A stretch of DNA of 64,000 bases, from contig KV423999.1 in assembly GCA_001632435.1 (NCBI GenBank), positions 46,707 to 110,706 of the forward strand, given 5' to 3'. The position numbers were made by a program, and so were the translations under genes. The DNA is from Calocera cornea HHB12733 (Eukaryota; Basidiomycota; Dacrymycetes; Dacrymycetales; Dacrymycetaceae). The first letter of the stretch is position 1, and each line of letters opens with the position of its first letter. Positions 34,762 to 47,014 of the stretch are shown here, one piece after another. The notes under the pieces were generated by a model that made no database searches, was not told the origin of the DNA, and saw nothing but the letters and a program-made list of their open reading frames with translations.

Positions 34762-35959
34762 CCGACCACCTGTGCTTGGAGGAGGAGACGCGATGGCAGA
34801 GTTTTCTTGTTTGCTTACGACCCAGCTCCAGCTTCAGTCTGCGACCCAGTTCCGTTTGATTATGCTCTCCCTCCCAGCGCTGCTCGATTGTAACCCTACC
34901 TCACGTACACATATGTCTCCCCGCGCTAGATACGCTCTCCGCTTTACGCTACGGCACCCGGCGTTCGCGGGAACCCCGCATCGCATTGTAATGATAAGTT
35001 ACGCATTGGATAAGTTACTTGGAATGGTCGATCGGAGCGGGGAGATGCTCGCTCGCCGCGCAGGACGCGTCCCTCGCGTGGCGAGCCTACTGCCTGGTTG
35101 CAAACGGGGTGATGGGCAGGCGGGGAGGGGATGGGAGGAGGGCCCCAGCTCAGACAGGCCTGCCCATCGTACTGAGCACTGAGCACTGAGCACTGGTAAG
35201 GACCGCGCACAAACAGCGACAGGAAGTGTACGAGACTACTACTGCTCTGACTGAAATGGCACTCGGCTGCCCAGGAGGCCCGTCGGACAGAGTTTGGGTT
35301 CGATGCACGGATGCACGCGGGAGGGAGGCCCTGAGCTCGCGCAGTGCGTGAGACAGGCAGCCCAGGCGGGGGGAGGGCTCGAGTCAGCCTTTCGCTGGGT
35401 GGGGGGTGGGATTAATAAGTACTGTTCGCTCGCGGCTGCCCGCTCGGTTCCCTGTGCTCTGTGCTTTGTGCTTGCAAGGGATAGTCCAGTCCAGTCCCGT
35501 ACGTGTGAGTGAGTCCACCCACGCCGCCCAGCCGGAAGAGCCTCTTATAGACGTCCGGCCGCCCCGCTCGTCCTCCACCTGCAGACCCCTACGCGCCCTC
35601 CTCCCACCCAGGCAGGCCCGTGATATCGATTCAGTACTTAGTTGCTGGTTGCTGGTGAGCGCGTCTCTCCCTCGTGAGCGAGCCAGAGGCATATATTGAT
35701 CGATAGCGGCGTGCTTGCCCCTCCTCCTCCTCCTCCAACCCCAACCCCATCCCCTCCATCCGCCAACGACACCCTCCTGCCCTGCCCTGCCGCGCCCACC
35801 CACCCGGACGCCTCCCTCCATCGATCCGCGCCCCCAATCACGATCACGATTGCTTAATCCCGCGTCTTCTCCACCGCTGCCTCGGTCCCCGCCCCACCCA
35901 TCCACCCACGCCGGGCCTTAACTCCCCCACCCCCCAACGCCCCTCCCTGATTTCGCACA
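34762..35959. other. Intergenic with short tandem repeats
   Basis: About 1.2 kb without a recognisable gene. A 7-bp TGAGCAC unit is repeated about four times at 35173-35197. Pyrimidine-rich tracts (35710-35940) lead to the SHMT start and probably form its promoter and 5' UTR. Confidence 0.5.
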
Positions 35960-37832
35960 ATGTTCCGCCCGGCCCTCAGGTCCCTCCCACGGTCCCTCCC
36001 ACGCCTCGCACCCTCCTCCTCCTCCTCACTCCCGACACCCATCGCCCGCCCACTCTTGACAAGGACGATGGCGCACAAGGTGGCTCTCCCCGATGATTTC
36101 GTACGCCCCATGCCCCCTCATCAACGTACATGCATAGGCAGCTGACGACGCAATCCCAATCACAGAACAAGGACCTCTACGTCCCCCTCGCCCAGCTCGA
36201 CCCCGAGGTCCAGGAGCTCGTAGACCGCGAGACCTGGCGCCAGTTCTCCGGCCTAGAGCTCATCGCTTCCGAGGTCCGTCCCCCCCCTCCTTCCCGGCCT
36301 CGTCGCTGACAAGCGCTGCTGCAGAACCTCACCTCGCTCGCGGCGCTCGAGGCGAACGGCTCCATCTTCACTAACAAGTACTCGGAGGGCCTCCCGGGCG
36401 CGAGGTACTATGGGGGTAACGAGGTGCGCCCTTCCGGCGTGCAAACGGGAGGGGCTCGCTGATTTTTTGCGCGGGTAGTACGTTGATGAACTCGAGATCT
36501 TGTGCCAGAAGCGCGCGCTCGAGGCGTTCAGCGCCGACCCGACCAAGTGGGGTGTGAATGTGCAGCCTTACTCTGGCTCGGTGCGTTTTTGTGTGCGTGG
36601 CATGGCTATCGGAGCAAAGTGATTGATGTCCCGCCGCGCAGACGGCAAACTTCGCCGCCTTCACCGCGCTCATCAACCCCCAGGACAGGCTGATGGGTCT
36701 GGGCCTGCCCGACGGCGGGCACTTGACGCACGGGTACTACGTACGTCCCACCTCCACCTCCACCCCGCTCCTCCTGTGGATGGCCCCGCTCACGCGTCGC
36801 CCCAGACCGCAAAGAAGAAGATTTCCGCCTCGTCGATCTACTTCCAGTCCTTCCCCTACCAGGTGAAGAAGGACACGGGGTACATCGACTACGACCTGCT
36901 CGCCGCCAACGCAAAGCTCTTCAAGCCCCGCGCGATCGTCTGCGGCGCGTCGGCCTACCCGCGCGACTGGGACTACAAGCGCCTGCGGCAGATCGCCGAC
37001 GGCGAGGGCGCCTACCTCCTGTGCGACATGGCCCATATCTCCGGGCTCGTCGCCGCCGGCGCGCAGAACAACCCCTTCGAGTACTGCGACGTGGTGACCA
37101 CCACGACGCACAAGACGCTGCGCGGGCCCCGCGCGGGGCTCATCTTCTTCCGCAAGGACAAGGAGGCGGACATGGAGTCGCGCATCAACAACGCGGTGTT
37201 CCCGGCGTGCCAGGGCGGCCCGCACAACCACACGATCGCGGCCATCGCCGTGACGCTCAAGCTGGCCAACACGCCCGAGTTCAAGGCGTACGCCCGCGCG
37301 GTCATCGAGAACGCGCAGACGATGGCAAAGTTCTTGCACGACAAGGGGTACAAGCTCCAGACGGACGGGACGGAGAACCACCTGATCCTCTGGGACTTGC
37401 GCCCGCTCGGCCTCACGGGCAGCAAGGTCGAGAAGCTCTGCGACATGGCCGGCATCACCATCAACAGTGCGTCCTTCCCCCGCTCGCTTCCTTGTCGCTG
37501 TCCTGATCCCGCCCGCAGAGAACGCCGTCGCGGGCGACGTGTCCGCGCAGACGCCGGGCGGGGTCCGCCTGGGCCTCGCGTGCCTCACCTCCCGCTCGAT
37601 GCACAAGGACGACATCCTGCGCGTCGCGTCCTTCCTGGACCGGGCCGTGCAGCTCGCGCTCGACGCGCAGAAAGCAGCGGGAAGCAAGAAGCTCGTCGAC
37701 TTTGTCGCCGCCGTCAGCAGCAGCCCCGGCGTCACCCAGCTCGCAAAGGAGGTGCGCGAGTTCGCTAGGGCGTTCCCCCTCCCCGGCGTGCCCGACTCGA
37801 GCAAGATCAAGGCGTTTGCGGACGAGCACTAG
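35960..37832 (+). CDS. Serine hydroxymethyltransferase, probably dual-targeted
   Basis: Exons 35960-36100, 36166-36273, 36325-36423, 36479-36580, 36642-36740, 36806-37466 and 37519-37832 give 507 aa. PLP enzyme interconverting serine plus tetrahydrofolate with glycine plus methylene-tetrahydrofolate. Blocks: [84 protein letters not shown] (PLP lysine in THK) and [16 protein letters not shown]. The first 36 residues ([18 protein letters not shown]) are Arg/Ser-rich with no acidic residue, like a mitochondrial presequence. A second in-frame ATG at 36068 ([11 protein letters not shown]) would yield a cytosolic form, so one gene may serve both compartments by alternative starts. Confidence 0.95.
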
Positions 37833-38429
37833 GCGCAGCCTAGGGGCGGTGCGGCGCAGCCTCACGTGCTTGCTGCTGGAGCAGTGGGCAAGGGCGGGGC
37901 AGGGGCAGGGGCAGGGGCAGACACTCAACTGGCTGTGCACGGGCCACTCAACTGGCTGGCGAGAACGACCCGCCCGCCCGCCCGCGGCGAGCGTACGCGA
38001 AGGGGACGGCGAAAAAGAGAACTAGCGCACTCAACTGTACGGTACGGGCTACGGGCTACGGGCTACGGGCATGTCTAGTAGCTTATGCGAGGGCCGGCTT
38101 TGCTTGTTACATACGGGACGGTACCTAGCCGGGGAATGGGCAGTGCCAGTTTTAGAACGCTTGATCTGTGAAGTCAATCGTCGGACATGGGCGAGTCAGG
38201 CCATTCTGCCCGCACTGCGTTCAGTGTTGCAACCCGCCAGTTGCTCACAGAAGGACTGTTCGTACTTGCAGTATTCGGAACGGCGCTCAACAAGCGCCCC
38301 CTGCCGGAAGCGAACCCTGGTCGGGTCCAGAAATTCGTACTGAGTGTAGTAAGTTAGTCTGCAACAACCCGAGCCGCCTGTGGAACCCTCGCCTGCCTCT
38401 CCTTGCCCCCTGCCGTATTCACGCTGAGG
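37833..38429. other. Intergenic with short tandem repeats
   Basis: About 600 bp, no gene. A GGGGCA hexamer is repeated about five times near 37893-37920, and a 7-bp TACGGGC unit about four times at 38042-38070. Confidence 0.5.
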
Positions 38430-41400
38430 ATGCACACTACTGCACACCCTCTCGCACGGTCCGCCCCGAGGCCGCTGCACGCTGCTGCCGTGCGCGCTGT
38501 CCGGGTCGGCGTACGACGCCTATCGACCGCTTCGACCTCGACCTCGACCGTCACTGCCTCTGCTTCCACTTCCACTCCTGCGTCTGCGTCTGCGTCGACA
38601 TCGCACGACTCTCGCCGACATGCATCCACGACGACCGGCTCTGCCCCTCCCACACCCGACGCGCCCCCTGATTTACCCACCGAAGGAGCAACCCACGCCC
38701 ACGCCCACGCCCCCGAAGCCGCCGGCCAGCGACAGGCCGAGGACCTCCCCCTGCTCCCCATCATCCCCCTAGACGCGACCGACCCCTTCGCCCACCCCCG
38801 CGCGCAGCACACGGTCGTCAACGCCCCCCCGCGGGACAAGCAGAACTACTTCCCCGCCGTCCGCCCGCGGCACATGACCGTCCAGAAGTTCGTCTTCGAC
38901 CGCAAGAACCCGCTCGCCGAGCCACAGGACACGACCCACCCCGCGACGCGCATGCCGCCGCTGGAGCTGGCGCGCAGGATGAGTCTGCCCGGCGAGCAGA
39001 GCATCGACAAGGTCATCGAGCGGTGGGAGAAGGGCCTCATGGACGCGACCGAGCTCAAGGGTAAGCTCGGGCTCGAGGTGTATGCGGCAATCGTCGGCAG
39101 GCCCTGGCACCTCACCCGGCTGAGCAACCTCCAGAGGCTGGTGCTCACCCAGCTGCCCGGGATCGCGAACCCCAAGGGCGTGCCGGTCGTGCCGCGGAAG
39201 GGCAAGGGGAGGGGCGGGAAGGCGCCTCTCGAGCAGCCGGGGAGAGACGTGCTCATGATTGCCGCCCCCAACGCCGGCGCAAAGCTCGCCTACATCGTCC
39301 CCGCCGTCGAGCACCGGCTGCGCTCCATCAAGCGCTTCGTCGCCGACGCCCTTGCGCGCGGCGGGCTCCACACGGACCCTGCGACGGAGGAGCGCGCAGC
39401 CAAGATCTTCACCCGCGGCCACGCCGGCGTCGTCATCGTCACACCCACGAAGGAGCGCGCGACGGAGATCGGGAACCAGGTGCTCAAGACGGTGCACAAC
39501 CACCACGAGTTCCAGGTGCAGATGCTTGCCGGCGGCGTCGCCAGGAAGATACAGATGCGCGATTGGATGCAGGGCAGGAGGGACGTCGTGGTTGGCACGC
39601 CGGGGAGGATCAGGTCCTTGTTGGAGGGTGAGGACGAGTTTGCGAGGGGGATGGCAAAGGCCACGATGGTGAGCTTACGGTTCCTTTTTGGTGCTTTCTT
39701 GGGCTTATATGCGTCCAGCTCATTATGGACGACACGGCCACGGCACTGTCACTCGGCCTACGCGACGACCTGGACGCGATCGCGGCCTACGTCGCGCCGC
39801 GGGAGAAGCGTCAGACGTGGATCCACACGAACGAGCTGAACCTGCCGCTGCGGCAGATGGTCAAGTCGATGCTGGACGAGGACTACCTGGTGTTCAAAGA
39901 CCTCGGCGTGGAGAAGGAGGTCCAGCCCTGGGAGCAGGTCGAGCAGTACCACACTGTGCTCCCCTCGGGGCGGGACCAGTTGCCGCACATCTGCCGGCTG
40001 ATCGCACACGACCAGCTCGCCAACCCGGGCAAGAGCAAGGTCGTCATCTTCACCTCGGGCGCGCGCGTCGCCCAGCTGTTCACGACCTTCCTGCGCGCGC
40101 TGGCCGACTCCCTCCCGGGCGGCAAGGACACGAACTTCTACGAGCTGCACAGCGGGCTCACCGCGCAGGAGCGGGAGGACGTCGCCCAGGCCTGGCGCGA
40201 GGACCGCTCCGGCTGCTCCGTCCTCCTCAGCTCGGACTTTGCCCTCAAGGCAGAGCAGTACGGCACCTGCACGCGCGTCATCCAGGTCGGCATCCCCGCC
40301 TCGTCCGACGTGTTCAAGGCGCGGCTCAGCCGCCTAGCGGACAAGGGCGTGAAGCCCCGCGCGGACCTCGTCCTCCTCAACTGGGAGATCGGCTTCCTCA
40401 CCTGGATGCTGGGCGAGCACCCGCTCAAGCCGTGCACGACCGGCAGGCTGCAGGAGGAGGTCGAGCAGAAGGCCGCTGCGTTCGATGCGGACCCGGCCGC
40501 CGTCTTCCCAGAGGACTTTGCCCTGCAGGAGAAGCGCGGCCTCGTCCCCGGCGAGTTTACAAAATTCGAGGGCTCCGTCAGCGAGCGCATCAAGAGCGTC
40601 GAGAAACTCTACGAGGAGCTCCTGCCCAAGATGGACGAGCTCGCCATCAAGGAGACGTTCGCCTCCCTCCTCGGGTTCTACATCCCCAAGGCGGGCGAGC
40701 TGCGCGCCCAGCGGCCCGTCATCGTGCAGGGCGTGAAGCAGTGGGCGAAGGAGTGCTGCGGCCTCGCGGAGGAGCCGTACGTCTCGCCCGAGTTCCTGCG
40801 CCGGCTCGGCATGGACGACGGCCGCACGAGGCATTTCGGCGCGGCTTGGCTCGATCGCGTCCGCGGCATGCCCGTCACGCCCTTCATGATGAAGCCAACC
40901 TACAAGCCGGGCGGGGCATGGCTCGGTCGCGGCATTCAGAGACTCAAAGATCGCCAGGTCGAGGAGCGCTCCTGGGCCGGAGGCGCCGCCGAGCTCGATC
41001 CCAACGACCCCGTGGCGGATCCGGAGATGTACCGCTCGACTCCGTACGGCAAGAGGGCCGATCTGGCCGGTCGCCTCCTCGTACCTGAGGAGGTCAAGAA
41101 GAGTCAGCAGCTCGCCGCCATCAAGGCGGCCCGTAAGGAGATGGGTCTCCCTGTGGCCGACCTGCGGACGAATCCGCTCGAGGCCGAACAGTCTGTCAAC
41201 CTGCCGCCCCTTCCGAGAGAAAGAAGACCCGCGTTTGGGAGAGAGCATCCGGAGTTTGCTGGGTTCTCGGCACCTCAGGGCGCGAGCAGAGCCTGGCCAG
41301 GAGGGCGCTCGGACTCGGTGGCAGGAATGCCATTCGCTGCTCCTTCGTCGGTGGATGCCGCGAACCTACCATTCGGGGAATCGCGCCCTAGAGAAGCACC

Positions 41401-41458
41401 AAGAGGACCGCGAAGGAAGGAGGACGGATCGTCGTCGCGATCAGGGGGCGGTTGGTGA
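38430..41458 (+). CDS. Mitochondrial DEAD-box-like protein with degenerate helicase motifs (Mrh4-like)
   Basis: Exons 38430-39668 and 39719-41458, 992 aa. The ATG at 38430 opens a classic mitochondrial presequence (MHTTAHPLARSAPRPLHAAA, RVGVRRLSTAS). The fold of a DEAD-box helicase is traceable: Q-like upstream region, motif Ia-like PTKERATEI, GG and VGTPGRIRSLL (motif Ib, intact), then the C-terminal RecA-like domain with VVIFTSGARVAQLF. Key catalytic motifs are lost: Walker A reads APNAGAKLAY (residues 279-288) instead of AxTGxGKT, motif II reads IMDDTATAL (415-423) instead of VLDEAD, SAT is absent, and motif VI reads ARLSRLADKG rather than HRxGRxxR. A long C-terminal extension (~350 aa) follows, ending in Arg/Gly/Ser-rich sequence. 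RNA binding without ATP-driven unwinding is an inference. Confidence 0.8.
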
Positions 41459-41601
41459 AGTAGGTACTTGGGAGAGCATTCACGTTTCTCATACTCTCCC
41501 CTCTGAGCATTTTCTTTCGCTAGCATAACGTAATCAACGAATCCATTCACCCATCGTTTGGCATTGGCAGTGTGAGGTACATGGAAGTGGTTCATTGACA
41601 A

Positions 41602-43412
41602 TCACTGCTCCCAGAAGACGCTGTTGGCTGTCAGATAAGCGCATCTGGCCTGCTCGTTGATATCCACCGTCTCCATCGCCGTCGCATTCGTCTGCACCAT
41701 GATACGATCCTGCGTCGTGGGGACCCACTCCTGCCAGACCGCGCTGCCAAGCACACGGTGCGTGTTCGGGCTGTAGCTGCGGATGAAGCTGGTCCAGTAG
41801 CCTTGCATGACCGGGACGATGTCCGCGTTCGTCCCGTTTGGCCAGTACGAGGCGGGCGGGCTGCCGGAAACGTACTGCGGGCCCCAGATCGCCGCCGTCT
41901 CAACGGTGTGCGGAACGCCATATCCCTCGGCCATCTGAGTGGGATCTTCGACGTTGTACCTCACCATGCTGTCAGTCTGCGTTCAAAGAAGCCAAAGTCA
42001 GGCTGACCTGTAGTTCCAGCTGCCGAGCGTGCTGTACGTAGCATACGCCGTGCTGACATACATGCCCGGGCACAGATACGCCATCTCGCCATACGCGTTG
42101 CTCGCGGTCCTCCAGAACGCACCCGTGCCGTTGAAAAACTCCATGTCCTCTGGGTACATGTAGTTGATCGCGGTGATCTGGTCGGGCGTCATCGTCGGGT
42201 AGTTGTCGATCAGGAACTGGTCCATCTGCGAATAGTTGGCCGTGCTCTGGGGCGCAAAGTCTGTGCCGCCGTTGGTATCGTCCCTGCGTTCGCATTAGAG
42301 TCGCCAACTTATCGTAGAGACAAATCATACCCGTAAATGACCGGGACCTTGACGAACTTGCCCTCCGCAAACTGTCTCTGCGAGAAGTCCTGGATGAAAC
42401 CGCCATCGATCACAGCATCGTACATGAACAGCGGCGCGCTTGCGTTCGGCCCAAGTCCAGGATACGGAATATTGTAGTTGTTCGCCTGCAGCGTCGTAGC
42501 GTTGACCTCCCTCAGGCAGGCGAGCGTGTCAGCGGTGGTGTTGCACCCGACGCGCTCGACGAGCGCGTCGTACTGGTACTGCGACTGCTCGACTGTGAGG
42601 ATAGTAAACACGCTCGCGGACTCGGCGGCAGCCGCGTGGAAGAGTCCATCGTCCCGTCCCCCGTAGGCTGTGAGCTGGAAAGTGATGGATGCGCCGCCCG
42701 CGCTGCACCCGCCGATGGTGACGTGGCCGGGGTCGCCGCCGAACTGCAGCCTCGATCAGCTATCGGCATCTCCCATCTGAACCTGGCACTCACAGCAGTG
42801 ATGTACTTCTGCACCCACTCCATGGCAAACCTCTGATCCAGCAAGCCCACATTCGTGTTCCCACCTGCGACGACCTCCTGGCTCGCCAGGAACCCATACA
42901 AGCTGACCCGGTAGTTGAACGTCACCACGACCATGTCCATCCCCGAGGCGAGGATCATGCCGTCCCCGCGGTAGTTGCCGTTAGAGTTGGCGTTGAAGCC
43001 ACCGCCCTGGATCCAGATGAATACGGGGAGCTTGGAGGCGGCGGTCGCGTTGGAGGGCGCGTAGACGTCGAGGAAGAGGCAGTCTTCGGAGGTTGTCGGG
43101 TCTGTGGGAGCGCCGCCGGTGGCCAGGCAGAGCGGACCATGCTAGTGAATGTCAGTGAGGGCCGATAGAAGCGAAATAGAAGCATACGGTATTGGCGATC
43201 TGCAAAGTACCGTTATATAGCGGCGCCTGCGGGGCGCTGAAACGCAGGTTGCCGAGCGGAGGGGCAGCGAACCGCAATCCCCACCAGGAAGTAACGCCAT
43301 TAGACTGGGCGGTGCCGAGGAACTTGGAGTACCCGAGATCTACAAGAGGGTAGACGGAAAGCGCCGAGTGCGCAAAGGCAGAGACGAGCAGCAGCAGAGA
43401 GAGCTGGACCAT
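41602..43412 (-). CDS. Secreted type-B carboxylesterase, copy 1
   Basis: Complement of exons 41602-41959, 42008-42283, 42331-42743, 42794-43141 and 43188-43412, giving 539 aa. Alpha/beta hydrolase of the cholinesterase/lipase type. Signal peptide MVQLSLLLLVSAFAHSALS. Blocks: YSKFLGTAQSNGVTSWWGLR, SEDCLFLDVYAPSN, oxyanion IWIQGGGF, nucleophile elbow TIGGCSAGGASITF (GCSAG), and the catalytic histidine in GVPHTVETAAIWGP. Many NxT/S sequons fit secretion. TATAAG at 43460-43465 lies only ~24 bp from an upstream in-frame ATG (43439), so that ATG is probably not in the mRNA; 43412 is preferred. It is a paralog of the esterase at 45132, in divergent orientation, with a short-chain dehydrogenase between them. 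Confidence 0.92.
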
Positions 43413-44009
43413 TTTGAATGAGGATCGCTTGTCCGTCATCGAAAGGAGCTGGCGTCTGTCTTATAGCCGGCAAGCTCATAGTGGAACGTGCAGTCTCGCT
43501 GTCATCGTCCACTCAGGTACCCGTAGCATTGTCGGGAGTAGTTCGCATTCATTCAAGACTGTGCGCATAGGAAGAAGGACGTCCCAGAGAGCATGTACAT
43601 ATAAGCATGCGGTCGCAAGGAAGGGCGAGAAGCGATCATTGCCAGCGCCCAATGTGGAGGTCGGGAGTCCCAGATTGGCAGGCGATGACAATTCCGTCTC
43701 ATGCAGATGAACAAGTCCAATCACAACAGGTGGGATTGAAAAAAAAAGCAGAAGCAGCGGCCGATAAACTCCTTGGTGTGTGGTCGCCAGGAGAAAGCCA
43801 CCGGCCAAGACGGGCGCTTCTGACGAAGAGAGCCCCGGAATCACGTTACTCCGGTCAGCCTAAATCGAGATGCTGAACGTCATCTTCCCCGCGTCTTGCG
43901 CTCCGCCTCAGCATTTGTATAATGTAATCCTCTTGGGCCTGTTTATGCACATGCACTTGCTTTCATATCATCAGCTTACGGCTTGTATCTGCGGTTCTCT
44001 GCTCGAAAA
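43413..44009. promoter_or_regulatory. Shared upstream region of the esterase and dehydrogenase
   Basis: About 600 bp between divergent starts. Includes TATAAG (minus strand, 43460-43465) for the esterase. No other gene. Confidence 0.45.
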
Positions 44010-44847
44010 ATGCCGATTGCAGTCATCACTGGTGCGAACGCCGGTATCGGGCATGCTTTCGTGAACAAGTTCATCGCCGAGGTGCGTCCACCGCACTCTC
44101 ATCTACACTCATCGGCTGACCGATGACAGGGGTGGACTGTATATGCGCTCGACAAGGTCATCGGGGACGATCTGAAAGCGCTCAAGAGTGAGAAGGCCGC
44201 TGAGGTGGACGTTTCGTCGGAGCCGTCGATCAAGTCGTTTGCGGAGAGTTTTGGAGAGGGCAAGCTGGATCTCTTGCTAAATGTCGCAGGTGCGCATAAT
44301 GCCTTCACTGGATAGAAACCGCCGACCATATGTCTCACAGGTGTCATGGCCCATCCTGAGGACGATAAGCTCGAAACCGTCACCTCCGCCGTCCTCGGCC
44401 GCACATTTGCAGTCAACGCCTCCGGCCCGCTCCTCCTCACGCAAGCGCTCCTCCCCGCCCTCCTCCGCACACCCGGATCGAAGATCGCCAACGTGTCCTC
44501 GCGCGTCGGCTCCATGGGGGACAACACGAGCGGTGGAACGTATGCGTATCGGGCGAGCAAGGCCGCGCTGAACAGTATCAGCGTGAGCATGAGCGTGGAG
44601 CTGAAGAGCAAGGGTGTGACCGTGCTGATCCTGCACCCCGGTATGTGTCTCCGTCTTATGCTCACTACCACGGGCTAATGTTGGTCCAGGCATCGTCAAG
44701 ACATCCTTGACCCCCGGGAGCGACGAGATCCCCGAGGCGGTCGAACCGGAGTACGCCGCGGAGAAGCTGTACGGCATCATCCAGAGCAAGGGGCTAGAGG
44801 AAACAGGCAAGTTCTGGCACCGCGACGGGTATGAATTGCCGTGGTGA
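44010..44847 (+). CDS. Short-chain dehydrogenase/reductase (classical SDR-like)
   Basis: Exons 44010-44081, 44130-44289, 44341-44640 and 44690-44847, giving 229 aa. NAD(P)-dependent oxidoreductase. Cofactor motif TGANAGIG at residues 7-14, LLLNVAGVMA in place of the usual NNAG, a serine in ANVSSRVGSMGD, and the catalytic YRASK (YxxxK) followed by AALNSISVSMSVEL. HPGIVKTSL is the usual PG motif. NNAG is changed to NVAG, a tolerated variant in some subfamilies. The substrate is unknown; similar small SDRs in fungi act on carbonyls or hydroxy-lipids. It sits between two paralogous esterases, so all three may be co-regulated. Confidence 0.9.
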
Positions 44848-45079
44848 GGTGCCGTCTTCCGGCATTATCTCATATTGCAAGATCTTGTCAATTTGGAAGG
44901 TCAATGTCATATGTACTCGTCAGCTCACGTGCTCCCAAATCCGGTCCGACCCACCTCCCCCTCCGCGCTTCGCGTCTTTCTCGCATTCTTTCATCCTGCA
45001 GCTTCTTCAACCCCGCATTCGCCTTCCGTCGTCCTCCCCGCACCTCGCCGACCAGCTGGCTACAATGCCAGCCCTGCTT

Positions 45080-45086
45080 TATATAG
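45080..45086 (+). promoter_or_regulatory. TATA box of carboxylesterase copy 2
   Basis: TATATAG, about 50 bp before the ATG at 45132, the same distance as the TATA of copy 1 from its preferred ATG. Confidence 0.5.
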
Positions 45087-45131
45087 CTGTCACCCGGTCT
45101 GCTGGCTTACTGGTAGTGTCCGTCGTTCGTC

Positions 45132-46989
45132 ATGGCCCTCTTCGCTGTCTGGGTGGTGTTTGCCCTTGCGTCTCGGACATGGGCTATCAATAGTCTCGTA
45201 GACCTGGGATACTCCAAGTACCTCGGCACATCGCAGTCGAACGGGATAACCTCCTGGCTGGGCATCCGGTTCGCTGCTCCCCCGCTGGGCGATTTGCGGT
45301 TTCGCGCTCCTCGGCCACCGCTGTACAACAGCACCGTTCAGCCAGCGAACACCTTCGGGCCCCTTTGCTTGCCCACGCAACCAGCGACGCTCTACGCGCC
45401 CATCTCGGAGGACTGCCTCTTCCTGGATGTCTTCGCGCCCTCTAATGCCACCGCCGAGTCGAAGCTACCCGTGTTCTTCTGGATCCAGGGGGGAGGGTTC
45501 AACCGCCTGTCGAACGGCAACTACAGGGGCGACGGGCTCATCCAGGCCAGCGGGGACAACATCGTGGTCGTGACGATCAACTATCGGGTTAGCTTGTATG
45601 GATTCTTGGCGAGCGAGGAGGTCGTGGCGAACGGGAATGTCAACGTAGGGATGCTCGACCAGAGGTTCGCGCTGGAATGGGTCCAGAAGTATATTGCTCA
45701 GGCGCGCGTATTTCACTCGTAACCCCACTAATTTCCTGACACTCTTCAGTTCGGAGGTGATCCAGGGCATGTTACCATCGGCGGATGCAGTGCCGGAGGT
45801 GCATCTGTGACCTTCCATCTCACGGCCTATGGTGGACGAGACGATGGCTTGTTCCACGCAGCAGCAGCCGAGTCCGCAAGCGCATTTGCGATGCTCACTG
45901 TCGAGCAGTCGCAATATCAATACGACGCCCTTATCGCTCGCGTGGGATGCAACACGACAACGGATACATTGCAGTGTCTGAGAGGAATCAGCGCCGATGA
46001 ACTCCAAGCGCAGAACATCGGCATCCCATTCCCTGGGCTGGGGCCGAACGCCAGCGCACCGTTATTCATGTACGATGTGGTGATAGACGGCGACATGGTG
46101 CAAGATTCTTCCCAGAGGCAGTTCGCACAGGGCAAGTTCATCAAGGTCCCGGTCATCTATGGGTTCGTAGTGCGTCCAGATCTTGCATGCCTTTGCGCTA
46201 AGTTCAACCAGTGACGATACCAACGGTGGAACGCAATTCGCTCCGAACACCACCGCTTCCTACGCTCAAATGGACCAGTTCCTCCTCGATAACTATCCCA
46301 CTATGACGACTGACCAAATCGCTACCTTCAACTACATCTATCAGCCCGCCCAGACCTTCCCTAACACAGGCGCATTCTGGAGGACCGCTGCGAATGCGTA
46401 CGGAGAGATGGCTTACCTCTGCCCCTCCATGTATGTCAGCACCGCGTTTGCAACTTACAGTACGCAGGGTAGTTGGAACTACCGGTGAGTCAGACTATCT
46501 GTTCTCAACCATAGATTGACGGCTCGCAGGTACAATGTCGAAGACCCAACACAAATGGCAAACGGCATGGGCGTCCCGCACACAGTTGAGACCGCTTCCA
46601 TTTGGGGTCCGCAATATGTAGCCGGGACAGCGCCTCCACCAGCATCGTACTCTCCCAACGGCACAAATGCTGGGATCATCCCCTTCATGCAAGGATACTG
46701 GTCGAGCTTTATCCGGAGCTACAGTCCGAATACATACCGAGTATTCGGAAGTCCCGTCTGGCAGGAGTGGGTGACGACTTCGCAGGACAGGTTGATGATA
46801 GAGACCAACGCGACCGCCATGGAGACAGTAGACATTCAGGAGCAATCAAGGTGCGCCTACATGACGGCGAATACCTTGATGTGGCTGCAATCAACATGGA
46901 GAATGGATGCCGTCGGTCCAAGTGATTCACAGATCTTCTCATTATGCACCCTCAACCGTAACAAATATATATCGGTACGGACCCGATGA
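45132..46989 (+). CDS. Secreted type-B carboxylesterase, copy 2
   Basis: Exons 45132-45701 (or 45707), 45750-46162, 46212-46484 and 46530-46989, about 571 aa. Same architecture as copy 1: signal peptide MALFAVWVVFALASRTWA, YSKYLGTSQSNGITSWLGIR, FWIQGGGF, GGCSAGGASVTF, and GVPHTVETASIWGPQY. The first intron of copy 1 (between NT and HGPLC) is absent here. The next intron has no GT at the homologous position. A GC donor (GCGCGC at 45702) gives 48 nt and exactly the copy-1 residue spacing, while the GT at 45708 gives 42 nt and two extra residues. The C-terminus runs about 25 residues past the end of copy 1. Substrate unknown. Confidence 0.9.
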
Positions 46990-47014
46990 AAGGAAAGAGC
47001 TACAGCGACACCGT

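Noticed and set aside
36737..37810. 357-codon antisense frame under the SHMT gene
   Set aside because: Shadow frame. The plus strand is unmistakable SHMT.
39688..41088. 466-codon overlapping frame in the DEAD-box-like gene
   Set aside because: Arg/Ala/Pro-rich shadow frame of GC-rich coding DNA. The helicase-like frame continues correctly through the intron.
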